DNA from: an uncultured Desulfobacter sp.
GTDB taxonomy: Bacteria; Desulfobacterota; Desulfobacteria; Desulfobacterales; Desulfobacteraceae
Direction: 5' to 3'
Assembly: GCF_963666675.1 (NCBI RefSeq)
Contig: NZ_OY762929.1
Location: forward strand, 1,426,001 to 1,490,000
DNA: 64,000 bases
In this document: positions 26,018-35,343 of the stretch, piece after piece
Layout: each line of letters opens with the position of its first letter
How positions within the stretch are numbered: position 1 is the stretch's first letter
The notes under the pieces: model-generated
Told to the model about the DNA's origin: nothing
Seen by the model: the letters and a program-made list of their open reading frames with translations, nothing else
Database searches by the model: none
Position numbers and translations under genes: made by a program

Positions 26018-26272
26018 TTAAGCAGAAACGCTTTCAGCGGTCTGTTTTTTAAGGATGCTTTTTACGGTTGTCGAGGGGATTGCACCCTGTTCCAGCCAGT
26101 ACTGAACACGGTCCTGTTTCAGGTTGATCACAGCCGGATCCTGCATGGGATCATAGGTGCCGACGGCTTCAAGGAACTTGCCGTCCCGGGGTGCCTCAAT
26201 GTCAGCGGCTACGATTCTGTAAAAGGGTTTCTTTTTGGTGCCTTTACGGGTAAGTCTGAGTTTTACTGCCAT
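26018..26272 (-). CDS. rpsP: 30S ribosomal protein S16
   Basis: This 84-residue protein begins MAVKLRLTRKGTKKKPFYRIVAAD, the S16 signature, and continues with GKFLEAVGTYDPM and VQYWLEQGAIPSTTVKSILKK. AAGGAGAG precedes ATG 26272, 15 bp after ffh. It is part of the ffh-rpsP-khpA-rimM-trmD-rplS ribosome-biogenesis operon. Confidence 0.98.
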   Translation of the reverse strand: MAVKLRLTRKGTKKKPFYRIVAADIEAPRDGKFLEAVGTYDPMQDPAVINLKQDRVQYWLEQGAIPSTTVKSILKKQTAESVSA

Positions 26273-26287
26273 AGTTTTTGTCTCTCC

Positions 26288-27613
26288 TTAGAATGGAAGC
26301 ATGCCACGAAGGTTTTTCATGCCGCCTTTATTAAATTTTTTCATCATTTTCATGGACTGGGTGTAGCTTTTGAGCAATTTATTCACATCCTGAACCGTAG
26401 TTCCGGAACCCAGGGCAATCCGTCTTTTGCGGGATGCTTTGATGATTGCGTGTTTGGCGCGTTCATCCGGGGTCATGGAGTTGATAATTGCTTCAATTTT
26501 TGAAAACTCTTTATCATCAATGTTCAAATCTTTGAGCATCTTCTTATTCACCCCGGGCAGCATACCTAACAGATCCTTAATGGAGCCCATTTTCCGAACC
26601 TGATGCATCTGATTTTTAAAATCTTCCAGGGTAAATTGATTTTTTCTAAATTTCTTTTCAAGGGCCTGGGCCTCTTTCTGGTCAACCGCCTCCACTGCCT
26701 TTTCAATAAAAGACAGGGTGTCTCCCATGCCGAGAATCCTGGAAGACATGCGATCGGGATGAAAGGGCTCAAGGGCGGTTGTTTTTTCACCCACACCGAT
26801 AAATTTCAACGGTTTGCCGGTCACCGCTTTGATGGACAGGGCCGCACCGCCTCGGGCATCACCATCCATCTTGGTGAGGACAAAGCCTGAAATATCCAGC
26901 CGTTTGTCAAATTCACCGGCAATGTTCACCGCATCCTGACCGGTCATGGCATCTGCCACCAGAAGCGTTTCTGCCGGATTGATGCCCTTTTTGATCTCCT
27001 CAAGTTCGGCCATGAGCGCATCGTCCAGGTGCAGCCGCCCTGCGGTATCAATGAGCAGGGTGTCGCAGCCAAGATCCCTTGCCGCAAGTTTTGCATCCTG
27101 GCATATCTTGAGCGGCTTCATGTCGGTTGTGGAGGCAAATACCGGCACCTCCATCTGTTTTCCCAGCTTGGTCAGCTGGTCGATGGCGGCCGGACGATAC
27201 ACATCCACAGGCACAAGATAAGGCTTCCTGCCCGTTTTGCGCAGAAAACGTGCCAGCTTGCCCGCCGTGGTCGTCTTGCCGGAACCCTGCAAGCCCACCA
27301 GCATGATGGACGTTGCGCCGGTGGCGGCAAAGTTCAGTGCCTGGTGGGTGGAGCCCATCATCTTTGTAAATTCTTCATTTACAATCTTGATGACCTGCTG
27401 GCCCGGCGTCAGGCTCTGCATGACCTCCTGGCCAAGGGCTCGGGCCTTTATATCTGAAATGACATTTTTTGCAACCTTATAATTGACATCGGCTTCCAGA
27501 AGTGCCAATCTGACTTGCTTCAAGCCGTCTTCAATGTTGTTTTCGGTAAGGGTCCCGTGTCCTTTAAGTTTTTTAAATACAGAATCCAGCCGGTCGCTTA
27601 AATTGTCAAACAT
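26288..27613 (-). CDS. ffh: Signal recognition particle protein Ffh
   Basis: This 441-residue SRP54 GTPase binds 4.5S RNA and signal sequences for co-translational membrane targeting. It has the N domain (MFDNLSDRLDSVFKKLKGHG), the G domain with GLQGSGKTTTAGKLA, DTAGRL and TKMDGDARGGAAL, and the methionine-rich M domain with GMLPGVNKKM and the RRIALGSGT RNA-binding motif. A TTG two codons upstream is open, but ATG 27613 gives the standard N-terminus. It heads the minus-strand ribosomal cluster. Confidence 0.97.
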   Translation of the reverse strand: MFDNLSDRLDSVFKKLKGHGTLTENNIEDGLKQVRLALLEADVNYKVAKNVISDIKARALGQEVMQSLTPGQQVIKIVNEEFTKMMGSTHQALNFAATGATSIMLVGLQGSGKTTTAGKLARFLRKTGRKPYLVPVDVYRPAAIDQLTKLGKQMEVPVFASTTDMKPLKICQDAKLAARDLGCDTLLIDTAGRLHLDDALMAELEEIKKGINPAETLLVADAMTGQDAVNIAGEFDKRLDISGFVLTKMDGDARGGAALSIKAVTGKPLKFIGVGEKTTALEPFHPDRMSSRILGMGDTLSFIEKAVEAVDQKEAQALEKKFRKNQFTLEDFKNQMHQVRKMGSIKDLLGMLPGVNKKMLKDLNIDDKEFSKIEAIINSMTPDERAKHAIIKASRKRRIALGSGTTVQDVNKLLKSYTQSMKMMKKFNKGGMKNLRGMLPF

Positions 27614-27714
27614 GTGCAAGATACCCTTTTCGTCAGTGTCAAATCAAATCATTGAATTTAAAAAATAATCCGTGTAATGTCAAGAAAATAATATAAAATA
27701 TGCAGGTGTGAACG

Positions 27715-28755
27715 ATGAAGGATATATTGGATCTTACCCGGCAGGAACTGGGCCAATGGTTTGAAAATAAGGATATACGGCGTTTCAGGGCGGATCAGGT
27801 GTTCAAGTGGTTATACCTGAAGCTTGCAGGCAGTTTTGAAGAGATGACCGATCTGGGCAAGGATCTGCGCGAAGCGTTGGCCGGACATTTTTGCCTGGGA
27901 ACCCTGGAGCCGGCAAATATGGAAACCTCTGCCGATGGAACCAAGAAATTTTTGCACCGGATGGCGGACGGGGAGTATGTGGAAAGTGTGCTCATACCCG
28001 AAAAAGACCATTATACCCTTTGCGTCTCCACCCAGGCCGGATGTGCCATGAACTGTCAATTCTGCCTGACCGCAAAGGGCGGATTTAAAAGAAACCTGAC
28101 CATGGGAGAGATTGTGGGCCAGATCTGGGGGGCGCGCCGTTACGTGGCCCAACAGGGCCTGGAACCGTTGGCTTTGTCCAATATCGTGTTCATGGGCATG
28201 GGAGAACCTTTGGCCAATTATGACAACCTGTTGCGCAGTCTGGGTGTGATTTTTGATACGGATTTCGGGATGAAGTTTTCCCGCCGCAAGGTCACGGTTT
28301 CCACCTCGGGCATTGCACCGAAAATAATTGAGCTGGGGCAAGATACCGAAGTGAACCTTGCCGTCTCACTGAATGCCACGGACAATGCACTGCGTTCAAA
28401 GCTGATGCCGGTCAACCGCACCTGGCCCATTGAGAAATTGCTTGGGGCCTGCAAAAAATTTGAGATGAGGCCCAGAAACAAAATTACCTTTGAGTATATT
28501 TTGATGAGCGGGGTCAATGACAGTGATGCCCATGCGCATGCCCTGGCCCGCCTGCTTGCCCCCATTCGTGCAAAGGTGAATCTTATCCCGTTTAACGCCC
28601 ATGCCCACGCGCCTTTCCAAAGACCCTCACGAGATCGGATCGATGCGTTTTTGACCATTCTGTTAGACCGGAATATGACCGCCATTGTCAGGAAAAGCAA
28701 GGGAGATGATATATCCGCAGCCTGCGGGCAGCTCAAGGCAAAGCAAAGTGATTGA
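27715..28755 (+). CDS. rlmN: 23S rRNA/tRNA adenosine-C2 methyltransferase RlmN
   Basis: This 346-residue radical-SAM enzyme methylates C2 of A2503 in 23S rRNA and A37 of some tRNAs. The 4Fe-4S motif CAMNCQFC (CxxxCxxC) lies around residue 111. GMGEPLANYDN, VTVSTSGIAPKI and LAVSLNA are typical, and a late cysteine (SAACGQLK) is the methyl-carrying residue position. It is divergent from ffh and convergent with the PP-loop gene. Confidence 0.96.
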   Translation: MKDILDLTRQELGQWFENKDIRRFRADQVFKWLYLKLAGSFEEMTDLGKDLREALAGHFCLGTLEPANMETSADGTKKFLHRMADGEYVESVLIPEKDHYTLCVSTQAGCAMNCQFCLTAKGGFKRNLTMGEIVGQIWGARRYVAQQGLEPLALSNIVFMGMGEPLANYDNLLRSLGVIFDTDFGMKFSRRKVTVSTSGIAPKIIELGQDTEVNLAVSLNATDNALRSKLMPVNRTWPIEKLLGACKKFEMRPRNKITFEYILMSGVNDSDAHAHALARLLAPIRAKVNLIPFNAHAHAPFQRPSRDRIDAFLTILLDRNMTAIVRKSKGDDISAACGQLKAKQSD

Positions 28756-28819
28756 ACGAAACGTCACCCACCTGGGGCGTCGCATAAAAATTTGCATCTG
28801 GGTAATTTTTCGTCCAATC
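28750..28819. terminator. Imperfect palindrome between convergent rlmN and PP-loop genes
   Basis: A 21-base arm at 28750-28770 pairs at about 17 positions with 28799-28819 (GATTG-ACGAAA...ACCCA against TGGGTAATTTTTCGTCCAATC). It lies between two convergent stop codons and could act as a bidirectional terminator. Its centre (CACCCACCTGGGGCGTCGCATAAAAATTTG) resembles the right part of the palindromic element at 32531-32654, so it may be a decayed copy of that repeat. Confidence 0.45.
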
Positions 28820-28825
28820 GTTGTA

Positions 28826-29836
28826 TCAGGGCCTTTGGATCAACAGGTCATGAAATGCACCTGATTCAGGGGTAACCACCTCTATTTGTTTTGTTTCCTG
28901 TTCTTCGAATACACTGATGGTGGTTAATGCCCCGGCAGGTGCTTTGGTGTATCCGGATGTGATGGTGGCGGCCAGTTCTAGGGCGGTTTCGTCTGTTGGT
29001 CCGAAAACCAGGGCATCCGGACCGGGCAGGTGGGTGCAGCGAAGCCGGATGTGGGTGGCGGGATCATAAAGCGTCATGATCCGTTTGTTCTCCGCTTTAT
29101 TTCTTCCCACCACAAGTTTGGATCTTTCGTCCAGGCGGAAGTGCCGACCGTGTTTGAGCAGATGCAACTGGGTTTTGTCTTCTGTTTTCTGGACGTATAA
29201 AAGGTCTCTGAGCCGCTGGGAATATCCCTTGTCCGTGAGCAGACACCCACCGGCCGGAGACGGGTATTCCGTGATGCCGTATTTTTCCGCCAGGGCCACC
29301 TGGGGCTTTCTGCTTCGACCACTGAGGGACAAAAGTCGGTTTCGGTCCACAAGGCCTTTTTGTTCAGCAATGGTTTCGGGAAGCAGGCCGGCACTCAACG
29401 GGCGAAGAATCAGTCCGTCAAAACCGCAATTTTTTTCAACATAGCGCAGGGAGTTTTTGGTCTGGGATTTTGGCCGCTGACCGACCACCTCACCTGAAAA
29501 TAAAAAGTCTGCTTCTATGTCCTTCATCATGGCACCGGCTTTGGCAAACATCATCGTATGGCAGTCCATACAGGGGTTCATGTTTTTGCCGAAACCGGCT
29601 TTGGGGGCTTTGATCATCTCCATGTAATCATCTGTGATCTCTTGTACAATCAAAGGAATCCCAAGCTGTTTTGAGGCTTTTTGGGCGGCCTTGGCATCGA
29701 AAAAAGGGGTTTCAAAGCTGATCCAGGTCACATCAATACCCTGGTCTTTGAGAACGAGGGCCGCCAGCATGCTGTCAAGCCCGCCCGAGCAAAGCCCTAA
29801 CGCTTTGACCCGGCTTGTGGTTTTAATACGGTTCAT
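28826..29836 (-). CDS. PP-loop ATP pyrophosphatase, ThiI/MnmA-like tRNA thiolation enzyme candidate
   Basis: This 336-residue protein has the PP-loop motif GLCSGGLDSMLAALVLK at its N-terminus. A CxxC pair (NPCMDCHTMMFAKA, about residue 105) follows, then GEVVGQRPKSQT, LRPLSAGLLPET and a C-terminal domain seen in deltaproteobacterial ThiI/MnmA-like proteins. It lacks the THUMP domain of true ThiI. A role in tRNA thiouridine synthesis is inferred from the family and not shown. The start lies only 16 bp from the divergent nth start, with no clear SD sequence. Confidence 0.7.
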   Translation of the reverse strand: MNRIKTTSRVKALGLCSGGLDSMLAALVLKDQGIDVTWISFETPFFDAKAAQKASKQLGIPLIVQEITDDYMEMIKAPKAGFGKNMNPCMDCHTMMFAKAGAMMKDIEADFLFSGEVVGQRPKSQTKNSLRYVEKNCGFDGLILRPLSAGLLPETIAEQKGLVDRNRLLSLSGRSRKPQVALAEKYGITEYPSPAGGCLLTDKGYSQRLRDLLYVQKTEDKTQLHLLKHGRHFRLDERSKLVVGRNKAENKRIMTLYDPATHIRLRCTHLPGPDALVFGPTDETALELAATITSGYTKAPAGALTTISVFEEQETKQIEVVTPESGAFHDLLIQRP

Positions 29837-29852
29837 ATATAAGTTTTAAATT

Positions 29853-30488
29853 ATGGAAGAGGTATCTAAATTTGTTTCGGTTATCGTTGAAAGATTAAAG
29901 GCGCACTACCCGGTTGTCAATACACAGCTTGACCACGCCAATCCTTTTGAGCTGCTCATTGCAACCATATTGGCGGCCCAGTGCACGGATAGTCAGGTCA
30001 ACAAGGTGACAAAAGCGTTATTTGTCCGCTACCCTGATTCCGGCAGCCTTGCCTGTGCAAACCTTGATGATATTAAAAAAATAATTTTTTCCACCGGCTT
30101 TTACAATAATAAGGCTAAAAATATCAAGGCCTGTGCAAATAAACTTCAAAAAGAGTTCAATGGAGAAGTCCCCAAAAATATCGAGGCGTTGACCAGTCTG
30201 CCCGGTGTGGGAAGAAAAACCGCCAATGTGGTTCGGTCTGTGTGCTTTAATATTCCGACCATTGTGGTGGATACCCATGTATTTCGGGTGTCAAGACGTT
30301 TGGGACTTGCCCGGGAAAACGATCCGGTCAAGGTGGAGTTTGAGTTGATGGATGTATTGCCCAAGCGTGTGTGGAACGATATCGGGTTGCAGTTTATCTA
30401 TTTCGGCCGCCGGATCTGCCATGCCAAAAAGCCCGGTTGCGAGCGCTGTTTTTTAAATGATCTGTGCCCCTCTTCTTTGATTGCTTGA
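29853..30488 (+). CDS. nth: Endonuclease III, DNA N-glycosylase/AP lyase
   Basis: This 211-residue base-excision repair enzyme removes oxidised pyrimidines. Motifs are the helix-hairpin-helix LPGVGRKTANVV with the catalytic Lys, the catalytic Asp in VVDTHVFRVSRR, and the 4Fe-4S cluster CHAKKPGCERCFLNDLC (C-x6-C-x2-C-x5-C). Its length and order are standard. No clear SD sequence precedes ATG 29853. Confidence 0.97.
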   Translation: MEEVSKFVSVIVERLKAHYPVVNTQLDHANPFELLIATILAAQCTDSQVNKVTKALFVRYPDSGSLACANLDDIKKIIFSTGFYNNKAKNIKACANKLQKEFNGEVPKNIEALTSLPGVGRKTANVVRSVCFNIPTIVVDTHVFRVSRRLGLARENDPVKVEFELMDVLPKRVWNDIGLQFIYFGRRICHAKKPGCERCFLNDLCPSSLIA

Positions 30489-30512
30489 TGCATAAAGCGG
30501 GTCGGGGATTGA

Positions 30513-31759
30513 TTAACCCCGCTGTTGTGTCAGGCGGATTTTTACCTTGATCCCGTTTTGTTCGGTCAGGGTCTCCTGGGCATGGGCCACCAGTTTCTGC
30601 AGGTTTTTGATCTCATCTGAAAACAGGTGTTCGTCCATGGCCAAAGAGATCAGCAATATGTCCGCACCGGACCGGCAGGTCCTCTCCATGGTGCAGCTGA
30701 TATCCGGCATCTTTAATGCAATTTTAAGGTTTTCTTTGACCTGGGCCTGGGATACCCGGATGCCGGATATGAGCATATAATTGTCGGCTTGTTCCGCCAG
30801 CCACTGTATGCGGGTCTCGGTTGCGCCGCAGGGGCATGGCGGACTGATGAATTTTGCCATGTCGCCGGTGCAGAAGCGGATCAGGGGGAATGCCCGGGCG
30901 GAAAGCGTAGTAAGGATCAATTCCCCTTTTTCTCCGGCCGCCACAGGGGTGCCTGTGGCGGGATTAATGATTTCGGGCAGGATATGGTCATCATTGATAT
31001 GCAGGCCGTCATGGTACCGGCATTCATAGGCAATGGCAGGCCCGGGGATCTCGCTCAGGCCGTAATTGAGCCAGACATCAACATGGAGACTCTCTTTGAG
31101 TTCGCAAACCGTGTGACCGTCATCGGGTTCTCCCACAAGGATGACCTGTTTTAAATTCAGTTCGTTGGGATGGCATTCCCGGTCAAACATGTGGGCCTTC
31201 AGGTACCGGGCAAAGACCGGGGTGGTTACCAGGGTGGTGACCTTGTAGTCCCTGAGCACCATCAGGGTCTTGGATACGGACAAAGGGGAATTGGGAATCA
31301 CGCCGGCACCCACGGCCTCGCCCCCGTCTTTGTAATCCCTGGCCCAGTTGGCAAGGCCCGCCGGCAGATGGACCAGGATAATATCCCTGTCCGTCACGTT
31401 GGCCTGGGCATAGGCCTGGGCAACCATTTTTTTCCAGATCATCAGGTCTGCCTTTGTGTATCCGCTGATGGAGGGGCTGATGCCGGAGCCGGGTGCGGTG
31501 TGGATGCGCACAATATCCCGCAACGGAACGGCAAAAAGCCCGTAGGGGTAATGGGTGGCCAGGTGGGCTCTGTCCATGAAGGGCAGTTTTTCAATGTCCT
31601 CGAGTTTGGTAATATCCGAAAGCCCCGCTTCCTGGATGCGGTTGCGGTGGAAGGGAACATTTTTGCATGCCCGGTTCAATGTGCTTTGCAGCCGTTCAAG
31701 CCGGCGCTGGGCCTTGTCGTCGTCATCCATCTCTGCCGTCATATTTATCTGTTCGGACA

Positions 31760-31760
<1 letters not shown>
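30513..31760 (-). CDS. Phenylacetate-CoA ligase-like AMP-forming enzyme (PaaK family)
   Basis: This 415-residue adenylate-forming ligase has the PaaK-like start LERLQSTLNRACKNVPFHRNRIQEAG, the segment APGSGISPSISGYTKADL (the phosphate-binding loop equivalent, though modified), NYGLSEIPGPAIAYEC and a C-terminal RFCTGDMAKFISPPCPCG. It probably activates an aryl or branched acid to its CoA thioester. It is directly linked to livFGMHK, which suggests that the transported substrate is an aromatic or branched-chain acid, or that amino-acid-derived acids are activated after uptake. The exact substrate is unknown. Confidence 0.8.
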
Positions 31761-32506
<746 letters not shown>

Positions 32507-32530
32507 AATATAATTGGCTCCGATCGTTTT

Positions 32531-32654
32531 ATTTGGATGAGAACTTGCCCAGCTGTAAGGCGCAAGGACATTTGTAACCGGAGCATACATCAAAGTATGT
32601 GAGGATTACAAATTTTTGCAGCAACGCCGCAGATGGGTGAGTTGTCATTCAAAT
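32531..32654. repeat. Palindromic repeat element between livG and livF
   Basis: This 124-bp element has 15-base terminal inverted repeats matching at 13 positions (ATTTGGATGAGAACT at 32531-32545; AGTTGTCATTCAAAT at 32640-32654). Further imperfect arms lie inside, including TTTGTAACC with GGATTACAAA around a CATAC/GTATG centre. The whole could fold into one long hairpin. No target duplication is evident. It begins just past the livG stop codon and could attenuate livF-paaK expression. Confidence 0.65.
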
Positions 32655-32655
32655 A

Positions 32656-33450
32656 TTATCCGTTGCCTAGGTAGGCTGACATGACTGCCTCATTGCTTTG
32701 GATTTGCCGAGGTGTGCCTTCGGCCAATTTTTTCCCCTGGTCCAGCACAACCACCTTGTCAGACATTTCCATCACCAGGCTCATGTCATGTTCCACCAGC
32801 ATCATGGTGATCCCGGATTGTTTAATTTTCTGGATCAGTTTGCCAAGGGCGTGGGTTTCAACCGGATTCAATCCGGCCGCCGGTTCGTCCAGCAGCAGCA
32901 GCAGCGGGTCCGACGCCAGGGCCCTGGCAATCTGCGCGGTTTTCTGTCGACCGGCAGGCAGGTCGCCTGCCATTTTGTGGGTGTCGGCTGCAAGACCTGT
33001 GAACTCAAGCAGCTCTTGGGCCCGCTTGCGACACTGCCGTTCTTCTCTTTTCATGGCCGGGATTCGTGTGACGGCCGCCCAGAACCCGGCTTTGGTGCGC
33101 ACATGCATACCCACCATAATATTTTCCAGCAGGGTCATGGATGAAAACAGCTCCACATGCTGGAAGGTTCTGGCAACCCCGGCTTTCACCAGTCTGTGAA
33201 CCGGCGTATTTTTAATATCCTTTCCATTGAACATCACTTTGCCGGCATCGGGTCGGTAGATACCTGTGATCATGTTGAACAGCGTTGTTTTGCCGGCCCC
33301 GTTGGGACCGATCAGTCCACATACAATACCTGTTTCAATGGAAAAATTGATGTTGTCCTGGGCTTTGATGCCACCGAACATCTTGGTCAGGCCCTGCACT
33401 TCAAGAATCTCTCCAGTCTCTGCGCCGGGCGTTTGCTGTGACAGTGTCAT
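32656..33450 (-). CDS. livG: Branched-chain amino acid ABC transporter ATP-binding protein LivG
   Basis: This 264-residue ABC ATPase has Walker A GPNGAGKTT, Walker B LLLLDEPAAGLNP and the LivG-type C-terminus (SDKVVVLDQGKKLAEGTP). The signature loop reads LPAGRQK rather than LSGGQQ, a common LivG variant. Its ATG overlaps the livM stop codon by four bases. It partners LivF in the membrane complex. Confidence 0.95.
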   Translation of the reverse strand: MTLSQQTPGAETGEILEVQGLTKMFGGIKAQDNINFSIETGIVCGLIGPNGAGKTTLFNMITGIYRPDAGKVMFNGKDIKNTPVHRLVKAGVARTFQHVELFSSMTLLENIMVGMHVRTKAGFWAAVTRIPAMKREERQCRKRAQELLEFTGLAADTHKMAGDLPAGRQKTAQIARALASDPLLLLLDEPAAGLNPVETHALGKLIQKIKQSGITMMLVEHDMSLVMEMSDKVVVLDQGKKLAEGTPRQIQSNEAVMSAYLGNG

Positions 33451-34406
33451 GTTTTGACCCTCCGGGCTGTACGGATCATATCCATGATCCCCCGGGTCAG
33501 CCCCTGGGGCATGAATATCATGACAACCATTAAAATAAGCCCGAAAATGATCATTTCATATTCGGCAAATCCGTGGAGCACTTCGGGCAGAAGGGTCAGT
33601 ACGGCCGCTCCGAGCAGCGCGCCCCAGACACTTGCCATACCGCCGATCACCACCATGGTGACAATTTTAATGGAAAACATGAAGCCGAAGGACTCGGGGC
33701 TGATGAACAGGACAAAATGGGCGTACAAAAAACCGGCTACCGCGCCCAGGGCCGCTGAAAACATGAATATTTCAAGTTTGAGAAAATGGGTGTTGATGCC
33801 GATGGCGACGGCGGCTTTCTCTCCGTCATGAATGGCCCTAAGCGCACGGCCCGTACGCGAGGAGAGGAGTCTGCGGCAAATGATCATGGCCACCAGCACA
33901 ATACCCCAGACAAGGAAATAGTAACCGGCTCCGGACATGAACACCAAAGAACCTGCCTCCAGCACGGGAATTCCCACAAAGCCGGATGCACCGCCGGTGA
34001 CCCCGGCCCACTCCCGGATCACAATGTTGACGATCATGCCGAACCCAAGGGTCCCCATGGCCAGGTAGTAGCCCGAGAGCCGCAGGGTGGGCAGGCCCAC
34101 AATAAAGGCAATGAACACGGCCGCCGCCACGGCGCACACCAGGGCCAGCCAGGGGTTTATGCCGTATGTGCCGGAAAGAATGGCCGTGGTATAGGCCCCG
34201 ATGCCGTAAAACGCAGCATGGCCCAACGAGACCTGCCCGGTATATCCCATGAGCATATTCAGGCCTAAGCCCAGAAGGGTGTTGATTCCGATAAAGGTCA
34301 TGATCTGGAGATAATAGGTGTTTTCCGTGACAAGGCCGAATGCCGACACCGCGCAGATGAATCCCAGGTATTCAATCCAGAAATATTTTTTTTTCTCAGT
34401 CATCAT
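33447..34406 (-). CDS. livM: Branched-chain amino acid ABC transporter permease LivM
   Basis: This 319-residue inner-membrane permease has about 8-10 hydrophobic segments. The conserved LivM stretch GYTGQVSLGHAAFYGIGAY, the coupling helix SSRTGRALRAIHDGEKAAVAIG and MVVIGGMASVWGALLGA are visible. It lies directly after livH and overlaps livG. Confidence 0.94.
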   Translation of the reverse strand: MMTEKKKYFWIEYLGFICAVSAFGLVTENTYYLQIMTFIGINTLLGLGLNMLMGYTGQVSLGHAAFYGIGAYTTAILSGTYGINPWLALVCAVAAAVFIAFIVGLPTLRLSGYYLAMGTLGFGMIVNIVIREWAGVTGGASGFVGIPVLEAGSLVFMSGAGYYFLVWGIVLVAMIICRRLLSSRTGRALRAIHDGEKAAVAIGINTHFLKLEIFMFSAALGAVAGFLYAHFVLFISPESFGFMFSIKIVTMVVIGGMASVWGALLGAAVLTLLPEVLHGFAEYEMIIFGLILMVVMIFMPQGLTRGIMDMIRTARRVKT

Positions 34407-35282
34407 CTAAAACCGCTTGGCCTCTTTGGCCGCAAACAATCCGCCCGGCCGGATGTAAAGAATCAGCAGCAGGAGTACAAAGGCGATGGCATCCTTTAAT
34501 CCGGAGGAGATAAGGCCCGCCCCCAGGGATTCCAGGATGCCCAAAAGCAATCCCCCGGCAAAGGCCCCCCACAGGCTGCCAAGCCCCCCGATCATGGCGG
34601 CACAGAATCCTTTGAGACCGAGGATGGTGCCCATGTCATAGGAGCTCATGGTGATGGGGGCAATGAATACCCCGGCCACCGCTCCGCAGCCGGTACTGAT
34701 GCCAAAGGCCAGAATTCCCATTCTTTCGGACGGAATGCCCGACAGCCAGGCCGCCTTTTTGTTGACGGCGCAGGCCACCATGGCCTTGCCGGTCAGTGTC
34801 TGTTTCAAAAACAGGTGAATGCCGCCGGCCAGCACCAGCGCCGCAGTTACAATCCAGATGCTCTGGGGCAGCAGGGCCGCCCCAAAAATTTCAATGGATT
34901 CATGGCTGGAAAAGGAGGGCATGCTGAAGGGGTCTTTTCCCCAGACAATCATGGCCGCGCCTTTCAGGAAAATGCCTGCCCCCACCGTAATGATGATCAG
35001 GGTAATCGGTTCGGGATTCCTGGCCGTGCGGATGGCAAGTCGCTCGAATATCAACCCCAGCACACACCCGGCGGCCACTGCGCCTGCCAGGGCCAGGGGC
35101 AGGGGGATCCCCAACCGGACCCACAGGGTTACCATGGCAAGGGCGCCGATCATGACAAACTCCCCGTGGGCAAAGTTGATCAACTCCGTGGAGCTGTACA
35201 GCATGGACAGCCCCACGGCGATTACGGCATAAACGGCCCCGGTGGTAATACCTGAAAACAGATATTGGACAATTTCCTGCAT
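34407..35282 (-). CDS. livH: Branched-chain amino acid ABC transporter permease LivH
   Basis: This 291-residue permease has the LivH signature STELINFAHGEFVMIGAL and the coupling region TGKAMVACAVNKKAAWLSGI. It also has MIGGLGSLWGAFAGGLLLGILESL near the C-terminus. AGAGGG precedes ATG 35282, and its stop directly abuts the livM start. The binding-protein gene lies upstream with a 61-bp gap. Confidence 0.94.
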   Translation of the reverse strand: MQEIVQYLFSGITTGAVYAVIAVGLSMLYSSTELINFAHGEFVMIGALAMVTLWVRLGIPLPLALAGAVAAGCVLGLIFERLAIRTARNPEPITLIIITVGAGIFLKGAAMIVWGKDPFSMPSFSSHESIEIFGAALLPQSIWIVTAALVLAGGIHLFLKQTLTGKAMVACAVNKKAAWLSGIPSERMGILAFGISTGCGAVAGVFIAPITMSSYDMGTILGLKGFCAAMIGGLGSLWGAFAGGLLLGILESLGAGLISSGLKDAIAFVLLLLILYIRPGGLFAAKEAKRF

Positions 35283-35343
35283 GAAACCCTCTTACTATTA
35301 TAATGGTATAGGAATTGTGTTTCCTATCAGCCTATTAAACGCG

